NCBI GenBank assembly: GCA_032164245.1
Contig: JAVMKO010000009.1
Coordinates: forward strand, 85,912,712 to 85,976,711
DNA length: 64,000 nucleotides
From: Sternotherus odoratus
Lineage: Eukaryota > Chordata > Testudines > Kinosternidae
Reading direction: 5' to 3'
Within the stretch, counting starts at the first letter, position 1; the number at the start of each line of letters is the position of its first letter. The notes beneath the pieces are model-generated. The model saw only the letters and a list, made by a program, of their open reading frames with translations, did no database searches and was not told the origin of the DNA. Below are positions 46,201 through 53,079 of the stretch, in pieces. The translations under genes and the position numbers were made by a program.

Positions 46201-49200
46201 CCCCAGCCTCATTACCGCTGCCAAGCTCCGTATCCTCCGCAAAGCTGATCAGCGAGATTTTAGATTTCCTCCCAGGTCATTGAGGACAAAGGTGAGCACT
46301 GGGCCTAGGAGACCAATCCCTGCGGGACCCCACTAGAAACATCCCCATTTAGTGCTTCCCTATGGACAGTTGCTTTCTGAGATCTGTCCATCAGCCATTC
46401 TTAATCCAGCTAAGATGAGCCTGACTGATGTCACAGAGCGGTAATTTTTTAATCAACGCATTGCATGTCACGGTGACAACCCCCTTGCTAAAGTCTAACT
46501 GTATTACATCTACACCGTTCTCTTTCATCAGCCAAGCGAGGTTTGCTTGACAAGACCTATTTCCCATAAACCCGATGACTGGCTTGACTTACAATCCCAT
46601 CTTTTAACTCTTTATTGACTGATTCCGGTGTTTGCTTTTCCGTTACTTTGCCAGGGACTGGTGGCAGGATCACTGGCCTATAGTTACTCAGGTCACCCTG
46701 CTTGTCCTTTCTGACCCAGTGCGTGACATTACCTCTCTTCCAAGGCTTCTGGAACCACCTCAGCATTCCCAGAGTCACTAAAAATGCACGTCAGTGGGCC
46801 AGAGATCTCCAGCTCTCTTCGGACACATGGTCCACACTACCTGGGGCTGCTGCTTCCTAGGACTCCTCTGGGCAGGGCACACTGGAAAGTCCCAGCTGGG
46901 CACAGGAGTTGCAGGGACTGTGCTTGCTAGTAACCCTTGTGCTGGCCCAACCCTCTGATTTTAAGCTGGGCACAAGATGTAGCTGGTTGTAATTGATGCC
47001 TGTGCCCCAGCTGGGACTTTCCAGGGTGCCCTCCCTGTTGGAGTCCAGGGAGGCAGCAACCTCTGCTGGGAGAGGAGAGGGACCCCTCCCTGACAGGAAG
47101 TGTCTTTCAATACCTGGAATTTGGTCCAGCAGCTGGGGCTGCAGAACTGGTACACAACCCGGTCAGTCTTGTTGTAATAGCAGGGCTCAGACAGGCTCTT
47201 TCTGCAGAAGCTGCAGGGCCTAGCGGGACCTAGCAAGACAGAGAGAGAGAGATGGCACCAGCGTGGGAGGTGGGACGGGGCTACACGCTCCTTTCCCATT
47301 CACTCCAGTCTGTTCTAGTGGGCCTGGTCCTCAGACACCCTGGTGCAACAATCCCAGGGGAACGGGGATGCTGGGCTTTGCCAGGGCAGACATGCTGCCG
47401 TAGGGAACGGGGGGGTCGCAGCATCACACCAGCTTGGTGCCCAGCCCAGGCTTACCTAGGGCACTGTTAGAGCCCCCTAAGTGTGTGACACCTCTCCCCC
47501 TAAGCCTCACTCCCACAGGTGAGAGGAAGCCGACGCGCTCTTACCAGTCAGACCCGACTGCTTCACTTTGTGAGAGGTGGTGCAGCAGATGGAGCAGAAC
47601 AGGCCCGTCTTGCCGCTCCGATCCACGTTGGGCAGCATGTCGAAGTTCTTACACAGCGTTTTGCACCACACGCAGGGGTAGACGCGGGTGTTCTTCTGCA
47701 AGCACCAAGCAGAGCGCGGCTACCGGAGAGCTCAGGCCCTGCTTTCCTCCGCCCCATGTCCTGGCTGGTCCCTCGCCCATCCTCACCCCATCTTACACTC
47801 TCCCTCCTCCCATCCCCTTCAACGGCCCCACAAGGCAGGTTCACATGAACGACAAGCTTGCACTGTTCCCCCCATGGGTCACAGGCCCTGGCAGCTGCTG
47901 GCAATGCCCACGAGCAGGCCACACTCCCCACTACCATCTGAGAACCCATCTAGATCTTCGGCTAGCCTGGGACACAGACATTTTGTGGGGACCCCATGGC
48001 TGGATGGATGCAAAAGAGGCCCCTCAGTGGGGACACTGTCTAGTTCACTCAGTTCTGCACAGCACAGCAGGACAGAACCAGCCCTGGGCTTATGGCCACC
48101 GCAAGGAGCCAGCTCTGTGCCTTTGACAATCGGCCTCGCTAAGCAAGTGACCAGGAGCACCAGCCCACGGATCCCAAGGACAGGCCGACTTATTCAGCCA
48201 ACCCACAGGGCCAGGCCTGGGGAGCTGCAGCCCCAGCAGCGGGAATAAGCTCAGTGCGCCTCCACTCGTGTGCTCCGAAGAGAGCCTTTGGATCTCGTTT
48301 CTTAAGAAGCTCCCTGAGGGCGAGACTGCTCGGTCAGAGGCCGTGCCCTGCGCTGAGCCGGAGGAGGCTGGTCCAAGCCTCGGGAAAGGGAGACAGCTGC
48401 CCACAGGGCGCCTCCCTGTCTCAGGAACCCCCTCACCTTCTTGTAGCTATTGAGGCATGTGGAGTTGCAGAAGCGTTTCTGCTGGCCCTCGTGGAAGAGG
48501 TACTCCAGGGGCAGCCCCTTGTTGTAGATGTAGAGGCCGCAGTTATCGCAGCAGTTGGTTTTCAGCCCCTTGGTGGCTCGGAACTTGGTGAAGCAGGCGT
48601 CACTGCAGAGCCGGTGCACCACGTTCCCATTGCTGACCTCGTGCTGGATCTGCACACACACCCACACCGGGCACGCCCTCAGAGGCCAGCACAGGGCCGC
48701 CCCTGCCTTCTGCAGGGCCCTAGCCCTCCAGCTGGCCTGTGTCTCTGGGCGGGAAGGGCCATTACTCTAGCGAACCCATGCAGGCTGGCTCCCGCCAAAC
48801 AGGAGAATGGAAGAACGGCCCGGGGAGCTGTAGGGGCGGCACGGGGAGGAGAGAGCAGACGCTGCATCTCTGGGGCTGACAGGTGGAAAACGATGGACAT
48901 GGAAGCCCAAATCTGCATACAGGCCACAGCCTGCGCCCTGACGGGTTCCCCAGGCCGACCCAGAACAGGACTGATAGGCTCGAGCCCCTAGAACTGGACT
49001 AGGCAGCTCACAAGCACCTGGAAAGGTGTGGGTAGCTCATTAACTCCAGCTCCAGCAGATGGCTTCAAAACTTCTTGGGCCAAACACCGGACAGCCCAGG
49101 GCTCTGCTTACCTCCCCAGGCTTGTGACAGACACTGCAGCGGCCGGTGTCCGAGGCCTCGGCAGGCTGAGGGGCTGGTCTCTGCTGCTGCGCCTCGTAGA

Positions 49201-52200
49201 GGGAGAGGCACACAGAGGTGCAGAACTCATGGAAAGAGCCACCCGAGCCAATCTGGGCCACAACAGAATCCTTGGTGTTCCAGATCTCTCTGGGGGCAGG
49301 AAGGGACTGGTTAGCGCGGGGGTCACCCCCACTCAGGACAAAGCGGGAGGGTGGGCCGTAATGGCAGGGGCTCCAGGACAGGGGGAGGCGAGGCGGAGCG
49401 GGAAGTGCAATTAGAGGGAGTGGAGTCCTGTGGTGGGGGAAGACAGGGTATGGGGGGAGGCCAGGAGTGAAGGGAGTCGAGGGAGCAGGATGGGGTGACA
49501 TGGAGGGGGGTAGACAAGGGATTCATCAGGGAGGGAAGTGGGTTGGGGAGAGTGTGTGTGAGGAAGGCAGACAGGGGTACATGGGTAGGGGTGAGGAAGG
49601 CAGGGTGAGATGGGGCGAGGGTGGCTAGTCAGACGGAAGGCGGGCGGGAGGCCGAGAGGCTGGGCAAGGCAGGGAGGGGCACACACTTTTTACAGAAGGT
49701 GCAGATCTTTTTGCCGGGTGGTTTCTTGGAGAAGGTGGTGAGACAGGAACTGGAGCAGAAGAGCTGAGGGAGCCCTTTGCGCTGGTAGGCGGTCTGGCCC
49801 TTCTGCAGGGGGGTCCGGCAGTTGGCACAAGTCATCTTGGTGACGGTGGAGCGGGCAGCCCGCTGAGCCATCTGTGTGCGCAAGGACATGCGGGTCGAGC
49901 GCCGGGTACGGAAAGGAACAAAGTCCTCATCGTTGGGATCATCCACCATAGCATCTGAGTCCTCGTCGGAGACCGGGACTGAGCAGGGAAAGGGAGACAG
50001 ATCCCCGTTAGGGGCTGAGCGGAACCCCACGTCCAGACTGGGGACGGGGCTTTCTGGAGTCCTTGTCAGGGTGCAGAACCTGGAATTCCCTCAGCAGGGA
50101 GGAAGAAGGGACCTTGGAAAGCTGTAATGTGCTGGCAGGGGACGAAGCAGGAAACCCTCAGGCTCTCTGAGCCTTGGGCACTGCTGTCTCGACTAAGGCA
50201 CGGTTCTTAGCGAACACCTAGAGCAGACTGCAGAGTCTCTGCACACTCCACTGTGCGTTAGAGAGAACAAGTCTGCTCCCCCCAGCCCTGTCCCAAAGAG
50301 AGAAGGGAGTAGGTGGCACAGCCCGGGTGAGAGGGGCACAATTCCTCCCCACTCCTAAGGAAGGAGCAGCAGATACAGAGGCAGAGACGGGATGTTTGCC
50401 CCTAGGAAAGTCCCTACAATGAAGCCTCCTGATCCCCAGGTGGGGTGGGGAGAACGGGACAGAGCTGCCCAGAGGTCTTCTCATCTCTGGCACTTAGAAA
50501 TGGGCCGAGTGGCCCACCTAGGTTACTCACTGCTCTCGGAGGAATTCACAGTCTCAGGCCTGGCTGCCTCTGATCTCCTGGCTCGTTCGCTCCTCTTCTG
50601 CTCCTGGAAGACACCCAGAGAACACTCAGACCAACCATCTTCTGGGGTGGCCACGGACAGGAAGCCTGGGACACTCCCAGGGCCTGGCCTCAGGGCTCTT
50701 CTTTCAAACTAACAGCAGATGGGTCAAGCTGTGCTGAAGCCCAGCCAAGGCCCTGACTGGGGTTAGCAGGGCAGGGGGCCGGGCTCTGGCCTGGCAAGTG
50801 GCAGGGAGCTAAGAGGGAAGCCACCTGCCCAGCAGAGAGAAGGGGTCTGCCCCAGGAGACATGCACACTTCTTCCCATGCCCCTCAGAGGGGCAGCCCTC
50901 AAGCACTCTTGCAGACAGAAGCAGTTATCTGAACTCTCCTCACCTTCTCAGTTGGCTGCTCGCTTCCCTTCCCGGCCAGGTCTTCTCCTGCAACGGGAAT
51001 ACAGAAGACACCTGAATCCCAGACCCTGATTCTCTCCAGAGCAGGGAAGAGCTTCCTGCTCAGAGACCACAGCCCCTGCATAAACAGGAGGGGCTAGAAG
51101 TCACAGGGATGACCACCAGCCTCTGCTCCTGCCTAGGCATGCACAGCAAGGCACAGGAAGGAAGAACCACAGACAAAGTGTGGTATCCACCCCCGGGTGC
51201 ATGGAGCAGGCCTGCATGCAGAGCGGGAAAGACACTGGGCAGTTGCAGCTGTCACTGCCGAATCCCCTCTGGAAACTCAGAACAGACTCAGCTGGGAAGG
51301 GAGGGGGTAGCTCCAGGCCTCCCTCAGCCTGGTGTGGAGAGCAGGGCAGGAACCCTGCCCACGCTGCTCCTGCCCTAGTGCCAAGATAGCCGCAGACATC
51401 TCTAACCAGCACCAACCTGGGCTGAACCCAGAGCCGTGGCAGCGGGACCAATAGCCAATAGGAGCAAACTTCAAGCTACGGCAGTCAATGAGAGTGCTCA
51501 TTCCCATCCAGGGCCCTGACTGCCTGAGCTATGAATCCCTCCGATCGGGGCCACTTCCCCAGCCTGCCCAATTAGCAGGCAATACTGGTTCGCACGCAGA
51601 GAGACCTAAGTTCCCTGTAAGCTGTGCAGCCATGCAACAGCCTATGTAGCACCGTGCAGGCGCTCAGGAGACCCACCCGGAGACCTGCTGCGGCTGGGGA
51701 CCAGCCAGGGGAGGGGTGTCCCTCTGCTGCGGCACGGCCCCAGGTGCACCCAGGGTACCTCCTCCGTGGGCCCAAACCCAGCCCTGGCCCGGGCCTGCAG
51801 GGGCGGGGGAGAGGCGCCTATTGTGCAGACGAGCAGTAAGTAACCCAGGTGCTGCTGCTGTGGGAAGAGAGCCGGAGAGAGTCCTCGCTCTTCGCCATAG
51901 CCCCGGAGCACCCCAAGCCCCTCATCCCTGGCCCCATCCCAGAGTCTGCACCCAACCCTCTGTCCCAGCCCTGAGCCCCTCCCCCACGCTGAACCCCTCG
52001 GCCCCACCCCCACACGTTCATTTTGTTAGGTGCACCAGTAGGAGGGTCGTGGGTCACACATCATCTCCATACTGGTGTACCTCCCCAGGGTCAGACTAGA
52101 GCTGATCAGTCTCCAGTTCACTGGAGCAGACGGCCCCCACCGCTTGTCATGCCAGAACTTCGCCCGTCACTGGAAGACCTACCCGGGGACGATGCCTGTG

Positions 52201-53062
52201 TGGCCTCCTGTGCTTTCGGCACACTGCTCTCTTCTCTGGGAGCCTTACCACCATCCTCGGCCCCCTCCTCAGGCTGGCTTTCCTCGGGGTGCTCAGGGGG
52301 CAGGGCAGGGCTCTGGTCGAGCTCCTCTTCTGCTGCTGGCTCCTCTTTTTGCACAGGGGAGCTTTTCCTTGGGGCCTTCAACCTTGTTTTCTTCGCCTGC
52401 TTAAGACTGGGGTGTGGCGGAGCCACTGGCAAACTTGAGAGCTGGGTTGTAAATTCCTCTGGGGGTGCAGAGCTCAGCTCCCCTGCGCCAGGAACAGGCT
52501 CCAGGGGGGACTCCAAGGTGTTACCATCACAAAGCACACTAGTGGCAGCAGCACAATCATCCTTCAGGTCCCCAGAGTCATAGTTTGGTTTTTCTTCCCC
52601 TTCTTTCCATGCTTCTGGCACAATGTCTTCCCTAGCCAGCTCAGAGGAGTCCCCAGGCCCATCCGTCATGTCCTGGGAAGAATGTGCCTTGTACAGACCC
52701 TCCAAATCCACTGGTTTATCTAGACCCATCAAGTCAGTGGCTTCATCCATGTCATCTAAGACATCAGGTTTCTCCAGAACGTCCAACACACTGGGTTTAT
52801 TTAGATCAAGATTGTTTGATTTGCTTAGATCAGTCAAACTGTCCACTTTCACCAAAAGGTCTAAGCCCCCATCCACAGTCACCTGCTTGGTCTCCTCCCA
52901 TTCCATCACCGGGGACTGAAGACCTGACACTTGCTGTGTAGAAGCTGTCTGGGAGCCCAGAAGATCTTCCCCAAACTCCATGTCAGCAGGGAGATCACCA
53001 ATCAGTGGCTTATCAGGTAGAGAAAGTGGGTCCAAAGAGCCAGGAAATTCACTGGAATCCAT
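19090..53062 (-). CDS. ZMYM3: Zinc finger MYM-type protein 3, complete coding region in 24 exons
   Basis: This nuclear chromatin protein is known as a member of LSD1/CoREST/HDAC-type complexes and a BRCA1-linked DNA-repair factor. All 24 coding exons have GT donors, AG acceptors and matching phases, and sum to 4,287 nt (1,428 residues; human about 1,370). Order: acidic N-terminal region with Leu-Asp repeats (1-330); an acidic [17 protein letters not shown] stretch (about 333); tandem Cys-rich MYM zinc fingers (about 365-825); a linker with a Pro run; a segment rich in PVP motifs (about 920-955); and a C-terminal DUF3504 domain (about 1095-1420), thought to derive from a Crypton tyrosine recombinase. 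The start [20 protein letters not shown] matches the human start, and an acceptor lies 18 bases upstream. Exons, high to low: 53062-52183, 50987-50944, 50597-50531, 49978-49687, 49289-49112, 48649-48437, 47695-47545, 47229-47114, 45244-45158, 44815-44665, 44103-43931, 43594-43429, 38483-38425, 37666-37507, 34874-34759, 34562-34388, 33075-32929, 30897-30794, 29482-29314, 29120-28969, 21605-21491, 20307-20053, 19978-19861, 19288-19090. Confidence 0.95.
19861..19978 (-). CDS. ZMYM3: ZMYM3 coding exon 23 (residues 1324-1362)
   Basis: It encodes a [17 protein letters not shown] basic/acidic stretch (a likely nuclear signal) and [16 protein letters not shown]. Donor GTGAGT; it ends in phase 2. Confidence 0.93.
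20053..20307 (-). CDS. ZMYM3: ZMYM3 coding exon 22 (residues 1239-1323)
   Basis: It encodes [20 protein letters not shown] and [20 protein letters not shown], the core of the C-terminal domain. Acceptor CTTGCAG, donor GTAGGG. Confidence 0.95.
21491..21605 (-). CDS. ZMYM3: ZMYM3 coding exon 21 (residues 1201-1238)
   Basis: It encodes [20 protein letters not shown] and [17 protein letters not shown]. The acceptor CCCTTCTAG sits only 14 bases from the 98-bp minisatellite. Confidence 0.94.
21620..23288. repeat. 98-bp minisatellite, 17 copies, in ZMYM3 intron 20
   Basis: Units contain ggggtcagtgaggggaga, then gctgggcacagggtgaaatg, gctctgtactgtacg, gatgcagacgtgtct and cacttggtgcgtgtagcac. There are 17 units of 97-99 bp with about 90% or better identity by eye. 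Diagnostic variants are cttcac/ctgtcac, cgggtg/cgtgtg and atgg/acgg/atgctg. Units 11-12 and 13-14 are matching two-unit blocks, so some growth was by dimers. The array starts 14 bases from exon 21. The recurring [20 protein letters not shown] peptide frames are artefacts. Confidence 0.97.
23300..25830. repeat. Unclassified, probably retroelement-derived sequence
   Basis: About 2.5 kb of more AT-balanced sequence in intron 20, beginning in tttcttcttcgagtagatgc-type words and ending in a stretch repeating 'tggtgcc' and 'ggagctggg'. No intact frame, TIR or LTR is recognised. The style suggests an old DIRS- or Gypsy-type element, but I cannot support a class. It includes a G run at 24317-24329. 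Confidence 0.35.
25833..25993 (+). mobile_element. CR1 LINE 3' end, left part, split by an LTR
   Basis: It contains caagatgggcagggatgggt, tctgtttgccaggagctggg and attccctgttctgttc, the usual CR1 3' untranslated words, and stops at gaagacagg. The matching continuation (ggatacggggctagatggac) resumes at 27071. Confidence 0.8.
25994..27070 (+). mobile_element. 1.08-kb solo LTR (family C) inside CR1
   Basis: It starts TGTGACGTTGCACTCC, carries TATAAAT near 26139 and AATAAA near 26771, and ends near accgaacccgtcata. The flanking host word is acagg on the left and gcagg on the right (4 of 5). It splits a CR1 3' end that reads on correctly across the gap. There are no internal genes. It runs antisense to ZMYM3. 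Confidence 0.65.
27071..27125 (+). mobile_element. CR1 LINE 3' end, right part
   Basis: It reads gcaggatacggggctagatg then gacctctggtctgacccagg and atggccgttctt, the standard CR1 end, continuing from 25993. Confidence 0.75.
27126..27985. repeat. Unclassified sequence with a Penelope insertion
   Basis: Apart from the Penelope piece at 27711-27847, this stretch shows short broken frames with repeated 'gtaccgg' words and no class marks. It may be the continuation of the 23300-25830 block, separated by the CR1. Confidence 0.3.
27711..27847 (-). mobile_element. Penelope-like element, short 137-bp copy with 14-bp duplication
   Basis: It contains gaggtagccgtgttagtctg, ggcaccttaaagactaacta and cataagctttcgtgggctaa. 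The 14-bp host word actgagggggtaga occurs on both sides (27697-27710 and 27848-27861), so the insertion is precisely bounded. Confidence 0.85.
27985..28680 (+). mobile_element. CR1 LINE 3' fragment
   Basis: It encodes a broken [17 protein letters not shown] stretch at the end of the reverse transcriptase and runs through the full CR1 3' region to ggccgttcttagtactgg. Several stops and frame changes are present. It is antisense to ZMYM3, in intron 20. Confidence 0.85.
28969..29120 (-). CDS. ZMYM3: ZMYM3 coding exon 20 (residues 1150-1200)
   Basis: It encodes [20 protein letters not shown] and [20 protein letters not shown]. Donor GTAGGG. The next intron is the longest in the 3' half (7.4 kb) and full of repeats. 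Confidence 0.94.
29314..29482 (-). CDS. ZMYM3: ZMYM3 coding exon 19 (residues 1094-1149): start of DUF3504 region
   Basis: It encodes [20 protein letters not shown] and [20 protein letters not shown]. The 'NAWKCWV' helix opens the recombinase-derived C-terminal domain. Donor GTAAGT. Confidence 0.93.
30040..30680 (-). mobile_element. CR1 LINE fragment in ZMYM3 intron 18
   Basis: On plus it reads tttgcagcagtgttacactg, ttgactcatatttagtttgt, gatccactctgacccc and cagaactggtccttgcgaga, the reverse complement of CR1 3' sequence. There is no intact frame. Confidence 0.75.
30794..30897 (-). CDS. ZMYM3: ZMYM3 coding exon 18 (residues 1059-1093)
   Basis: It encodes [20 protein letters not shown] and DLPRTIRK. 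Donor GTGAGC. It leads into the C-terminal domain. Confidence 0.93.
31905..32580 (+). mobile_element. Solo LTR (family A) in ZMYM3 intron 17
   Basis: It starts TGTGACGGACTAGGAATACTG-like and ends CACTCCGTGACA. Perfect duplications gccgt lie at 31900-31904 and 32581-32585. AATAAA is at 32287-32292. It runs antisense to ZMYM3 and has no internal genes. Confidence 0.9.
32929..33075 (-). CDS. ZMYM3: ZMYM3 coding exon 17 (residues 1010-1058)
   Basis: It encodes [20 protein letters not shown] and [20 protein letters not shown], as in human. The exon is phase 1 at both ends, so skipping it would keep the frame. Confidence 0.93.
33621..34355 (+). mobile_element. Solo LTR (family A) in ZMYM3 intron 16, close to exon 16
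   Basis: It starts TGTGACGAAGTAGGAATACT and ends CACTGTGTGACA. Perfect duplications agctc lie at 33616-33620 and 34356-34360. AATAAA is at 34031-34036. Its last 30-odd bases are duplicated (two 'accatcgcccgggc' words), making it longer than its sisters. It runs antisense to ZMYM3. Confidence 0.92.
34388..34562 (-). CDS. ZMYM3: ZMYM3 coding exon 16 (residues 952-1009)
   Basis: It encodes a [20 protein letters not shown] start and the [20 protein letters not shown] helix-rich stretch. Donor GTAGGT. A solo LTR and its duplication end only 27 bases past the exon. Confidence 0.94.
34759..34874 (-). CDS. ZMYM3: ZMYM3 coding exon 15 (residues 913-951), PVP-rich segment
   Basis: It encodes [20 protein letters not shown] and [14 protein letters not shown], a conserved segment of unknown structure shared by the ZMYM2/3/4 group. 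Donor GTAAGC. Confidence 0.94.
34980..35520. other. ZMYM3 intron 14, nothing recognised
   Basis: Non-coding intron sequence upstream of the hAT element, with no repeat family or motif that I can name. A short C run occurs at 34930-34941. Confidence 0.4.
35532..37302 (-). mobile_element. Complete hAT transposon with terminal repeats and 8-bp duplication
   Basis: The ends are CAGTGGTCGCCAACC (35532-35546) and its inverse GGTTGGCGACCGCTG (37288-37302), 14 of 15 matching. The 8-bp duplication ctctaatc is perfect (35524-35531 and 37303-37310). It is 1,771 bp long and lies in ZMYM3 intron 14, with its gene in the same direction as ZMYM3. It encodes most of a Charlie-type transposase. Confidence 0.95.
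35701..37225 (-). CDS. hAT (Charlie-like) transposase, N-terminally truncated
   Basis: There are about 507 open codons without an internal stop; the frame opens right after a TAG at about 37226 and has no ATG near its start ([18 protein letters not shown] lies early). Visible hAT marks are [11 protein letters not shown] (likely first catalytic Asp), [11 protein letters not shown] (likely second Asp), [11 protein letters not shown] and the C-terminal dimerisation segment with [16 protein letters not shown]. The family's usual BED zinc finger and roughly the first 100 residues are missing, so this copy probably cannot bind its ends alone. TTTTTAG just before the frame resembles an acceptor, so it may have been the second exon of a longer element. 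The lineage also gave rise to the host genes ZBED5, FAM200 and SCAND3. Domestication is not indicated here: the TIRs and duplication are intact. Confidence 0.85.
37507..37666 (-). CDS. ZMYM3: ZMYM3 coding exon 14 (residues 860-912)
   Basis: It encodes a Pro run, then [20 protein letters not shown] and the KSKGCQT end, nearly the same as human. Donor GTAAGA; it ends in phase 1. Confidence 0.93.
38425..38483 (-). CDS. ZMYM3: ZMYM3 coding exon 13 (residues 840-859), short linker
   Basis: A 59-nt exon encoding [20 protein letters not shown], after the human SQSPESKPQTPS. Acceptor CCTTGCAG. The donor GTGAGGCC is followed within 10 bases by a run of 21 G on the transcribed strand. Confidence 0.85.
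38490..40240. other. ZMYM3 intron 12, unrecognised part
   Basis: GC-moderate intron sequence with no family match by eye and no splice-bounded coding segment on either strand. The solo LTR at 40253 begins at its end. Confidence 0.4.
40253..40884 (+). mobile_element. Solo LTR (family A) in ZMYM3 intron 12
   Basis: It starts TGTGACGAAGTAGGAGTACT and ends GCGCTCCGTGACA. Perfect duplications cccag lie at 40248-40252 and 40885-40889. AATAAA is at 40596-40601. It is 632 bp and antisense to ZMYM3. Confidence 0.92.
42115..42380. mobile_element. Harbinger-type MITE with internal palindrome
   Basis: It begins aggcctgggctacactgggg and ends agcagccgtaccctacgggt. Near its right end, atcgatttatcgtatctaga / tgagacgtgataaatcgatc forms an imperfect hairpin. 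The length and composition fit a family common in turtles. No clear target duplication was found. Confidence 0.55.
42729..42893. repeat. Alternating CA/CG tract, 165 bp
   Basis: This is an unbroken purine-pyrimidine alternation of cacaca, cgcgcg and cacgca words. It is strongly Z-DNA-prone on account of its cgcgcgcg blocks. It lies in intron 12 of ZMYM3. The Cys-Val-Arg-Ala frames across it are artefacts. Confidence 0.95.
43429..43594 (-). CDS. ZMYM3: ZMYM3 coding exon 12 (residues 785-839): last MYM finger
   Basis: It encodes [19 protein letters not shown] and [20 protein letters not shown], ending GPESLLN. Acceptor GCTTTAG, donor GTGAGT. This closes the zinc-finger array. Confidence 0.93.
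43931..44103 (-). CDS. ZMYM3: ZMYM3 coding exon 11 (residues 727-784): MYM finger
   Basis: It encodes [20 protein letters not shown] and [19 protein letters not shown]. Acceptor CCGCAG, donor GTCAGT. Confidence 0.94.
44665..44815 (-). CDS. ZMYM3: ZMYM3 coding exon 10 (residues 677-726): MYM finger
   Basis: It encodes a DKVYQFCC start, the [20 protein letters not shown] stretch and VEKNFCSEG. Donor GTATAT; it ends in phase 1. Confidence 0.94.
45158..45244 (-). CDS. ZMYM3: ZMYM3 coding exon 9 (residues 648-676): half of an MYM finger
   Basis: It encodes [19 protein letters not shown] and GKPEILDWQ. The acceptor is a tandem CAGCAG, so the exon may start at 45247 or 45244; the shorter form matches the human protein and would lack one Gln. 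Confidence 0.92.
45357..46830 (-). mobile_element. CR1-type LINE fragment in ZMYM3 intron 8
   Basis: On plus it reads cactgagcttaaggccagaa, gagaccattagagcatctag, tctgacctcctgatgg, then gagaatccaccacttcctgg and further to the ccggtttcaaaatac-like reverse-transcriptase end. It is the longest CR1 copy of this subfamily in the window and has no intact frame. The right boundary is approximate. Confidence 0.75.
47114..47229 (-). CDS. ZMYM3: ZMYM3 coding exon 8 (residues 609-647): MYM finger
   Basis: It encodes [19 protein letters not shown] and [14 protein letters not shown]. Acceptor TTGCTAG, donor GTATTG. Confidence 0.94.
47545..47695 (-). CDS. ZMYM3: ZMYM3 coding exon 7 (residues 559-608): MYM finger
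   Basis: It encodes [18 protein letters not shown] and [19 protein letters not shown], nearly identical to human. Donor GTAAGA; it ends in phase 1. Confidence 0.94.
48437..48649 (-). CDS. ZMYM3: ZMYM3 coding exon 6 (residues 488-558): MYM finger
   Basis: It runs from [20 protein letters not shown] through [13 protein letters not shown] to [12 protein letters not shown]. Donor GTGAGG. An exact 71-codon exon. Confidence 0.93.
49112..49289 (-). CDS. ZMYM3: ZMYM3 coding exon 5 (residues 428-487): MYM finger
   Basis: It begins [12 protein letters not shown] and contains [20 protein letters not shown], then the CSVC pair that opens the next finger. Donor GTAAGC. Phases 2 in and 0 out fit. Confidence 0.93.
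49687..49978 (-). CDS. ZMYM3: ZMYM3 coding exon 4 (residues 331-427): first MYM finger
   Basis: It encodes the acidic [12 protein letters not shown] patch, an RRSTRMSLR basic stretch and the first MYM finger ([24 protein letters not shown]). The donor GTGTGT is weak-looking, but the phase with exon 5 gives Lys-Lys-Glu as in human. Confidence 0.92.
50531..50597 (-). CDS. ZMYM3: ZMYM3 coding exon 3 (residues 309-330)
   Basis: A 67-nt exon with a basic RSERARRSE stretch matching the human RRSERVRRAE region, and the donor GTGAGT. It ends in phase 1, and the next exon completes the Ile of IPVSDED. Confidence 0.88.
50944..50987 (-). CDS. ZMYM3: ZMYM3 coding exon 2 (residues 294-308)
   Basis: A 44-nt exon. 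The acceptor is GTTGCAG and the donor GTGAGG. It encodes [15 protein letters not shown] and joins phase 1 to phase 0. It is too short for any ORF-based call and is supported by splice sites and position. Confidence 0.8.
51605..52070 (-). repeat. Dispersed GC-rich repeat (family G), copy 2
   Basis: On the minus strand it runs GTGCACCTAACAAAATGAACGTG-like core, G-rich body, then CTGCACAGCTTACAGGGAAC and TTAGGTC, in the same order as copies 1 and 3. It lies in the first coding intron of ZMYM3. Confidence 0.65.
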
Positions 53063-53079
53063 TTAAAAGCAGCAAACAA
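52183..53079 (-). CDS. ZMYM3: ZMYM3 coding exon 1 (residues 1-293), with 17 bases of 5' UTR
   Basis: The acceptor TTTCTCATTCCCAG ends at 53080, the ATG is at 53062-53060, and the donor GTAGGT follows 52183. The first 35 residues are close to human. Residues 66-124 repeat a Leu-Asp motif of LDxxxKP type and the rest is acidic and proline-rich, diverging strongly. The earlier non-coding exon was not found in the window. Confidence 0.92.

Noticed and set aside
49323..49828. Pro/Thr/His-rich minus frames downstream of ZMYM3 exon 4
   Set aside because: Intron sequence with purine-rich low complexity. The true exon ends at 49687 with a phase that matches exon 5.
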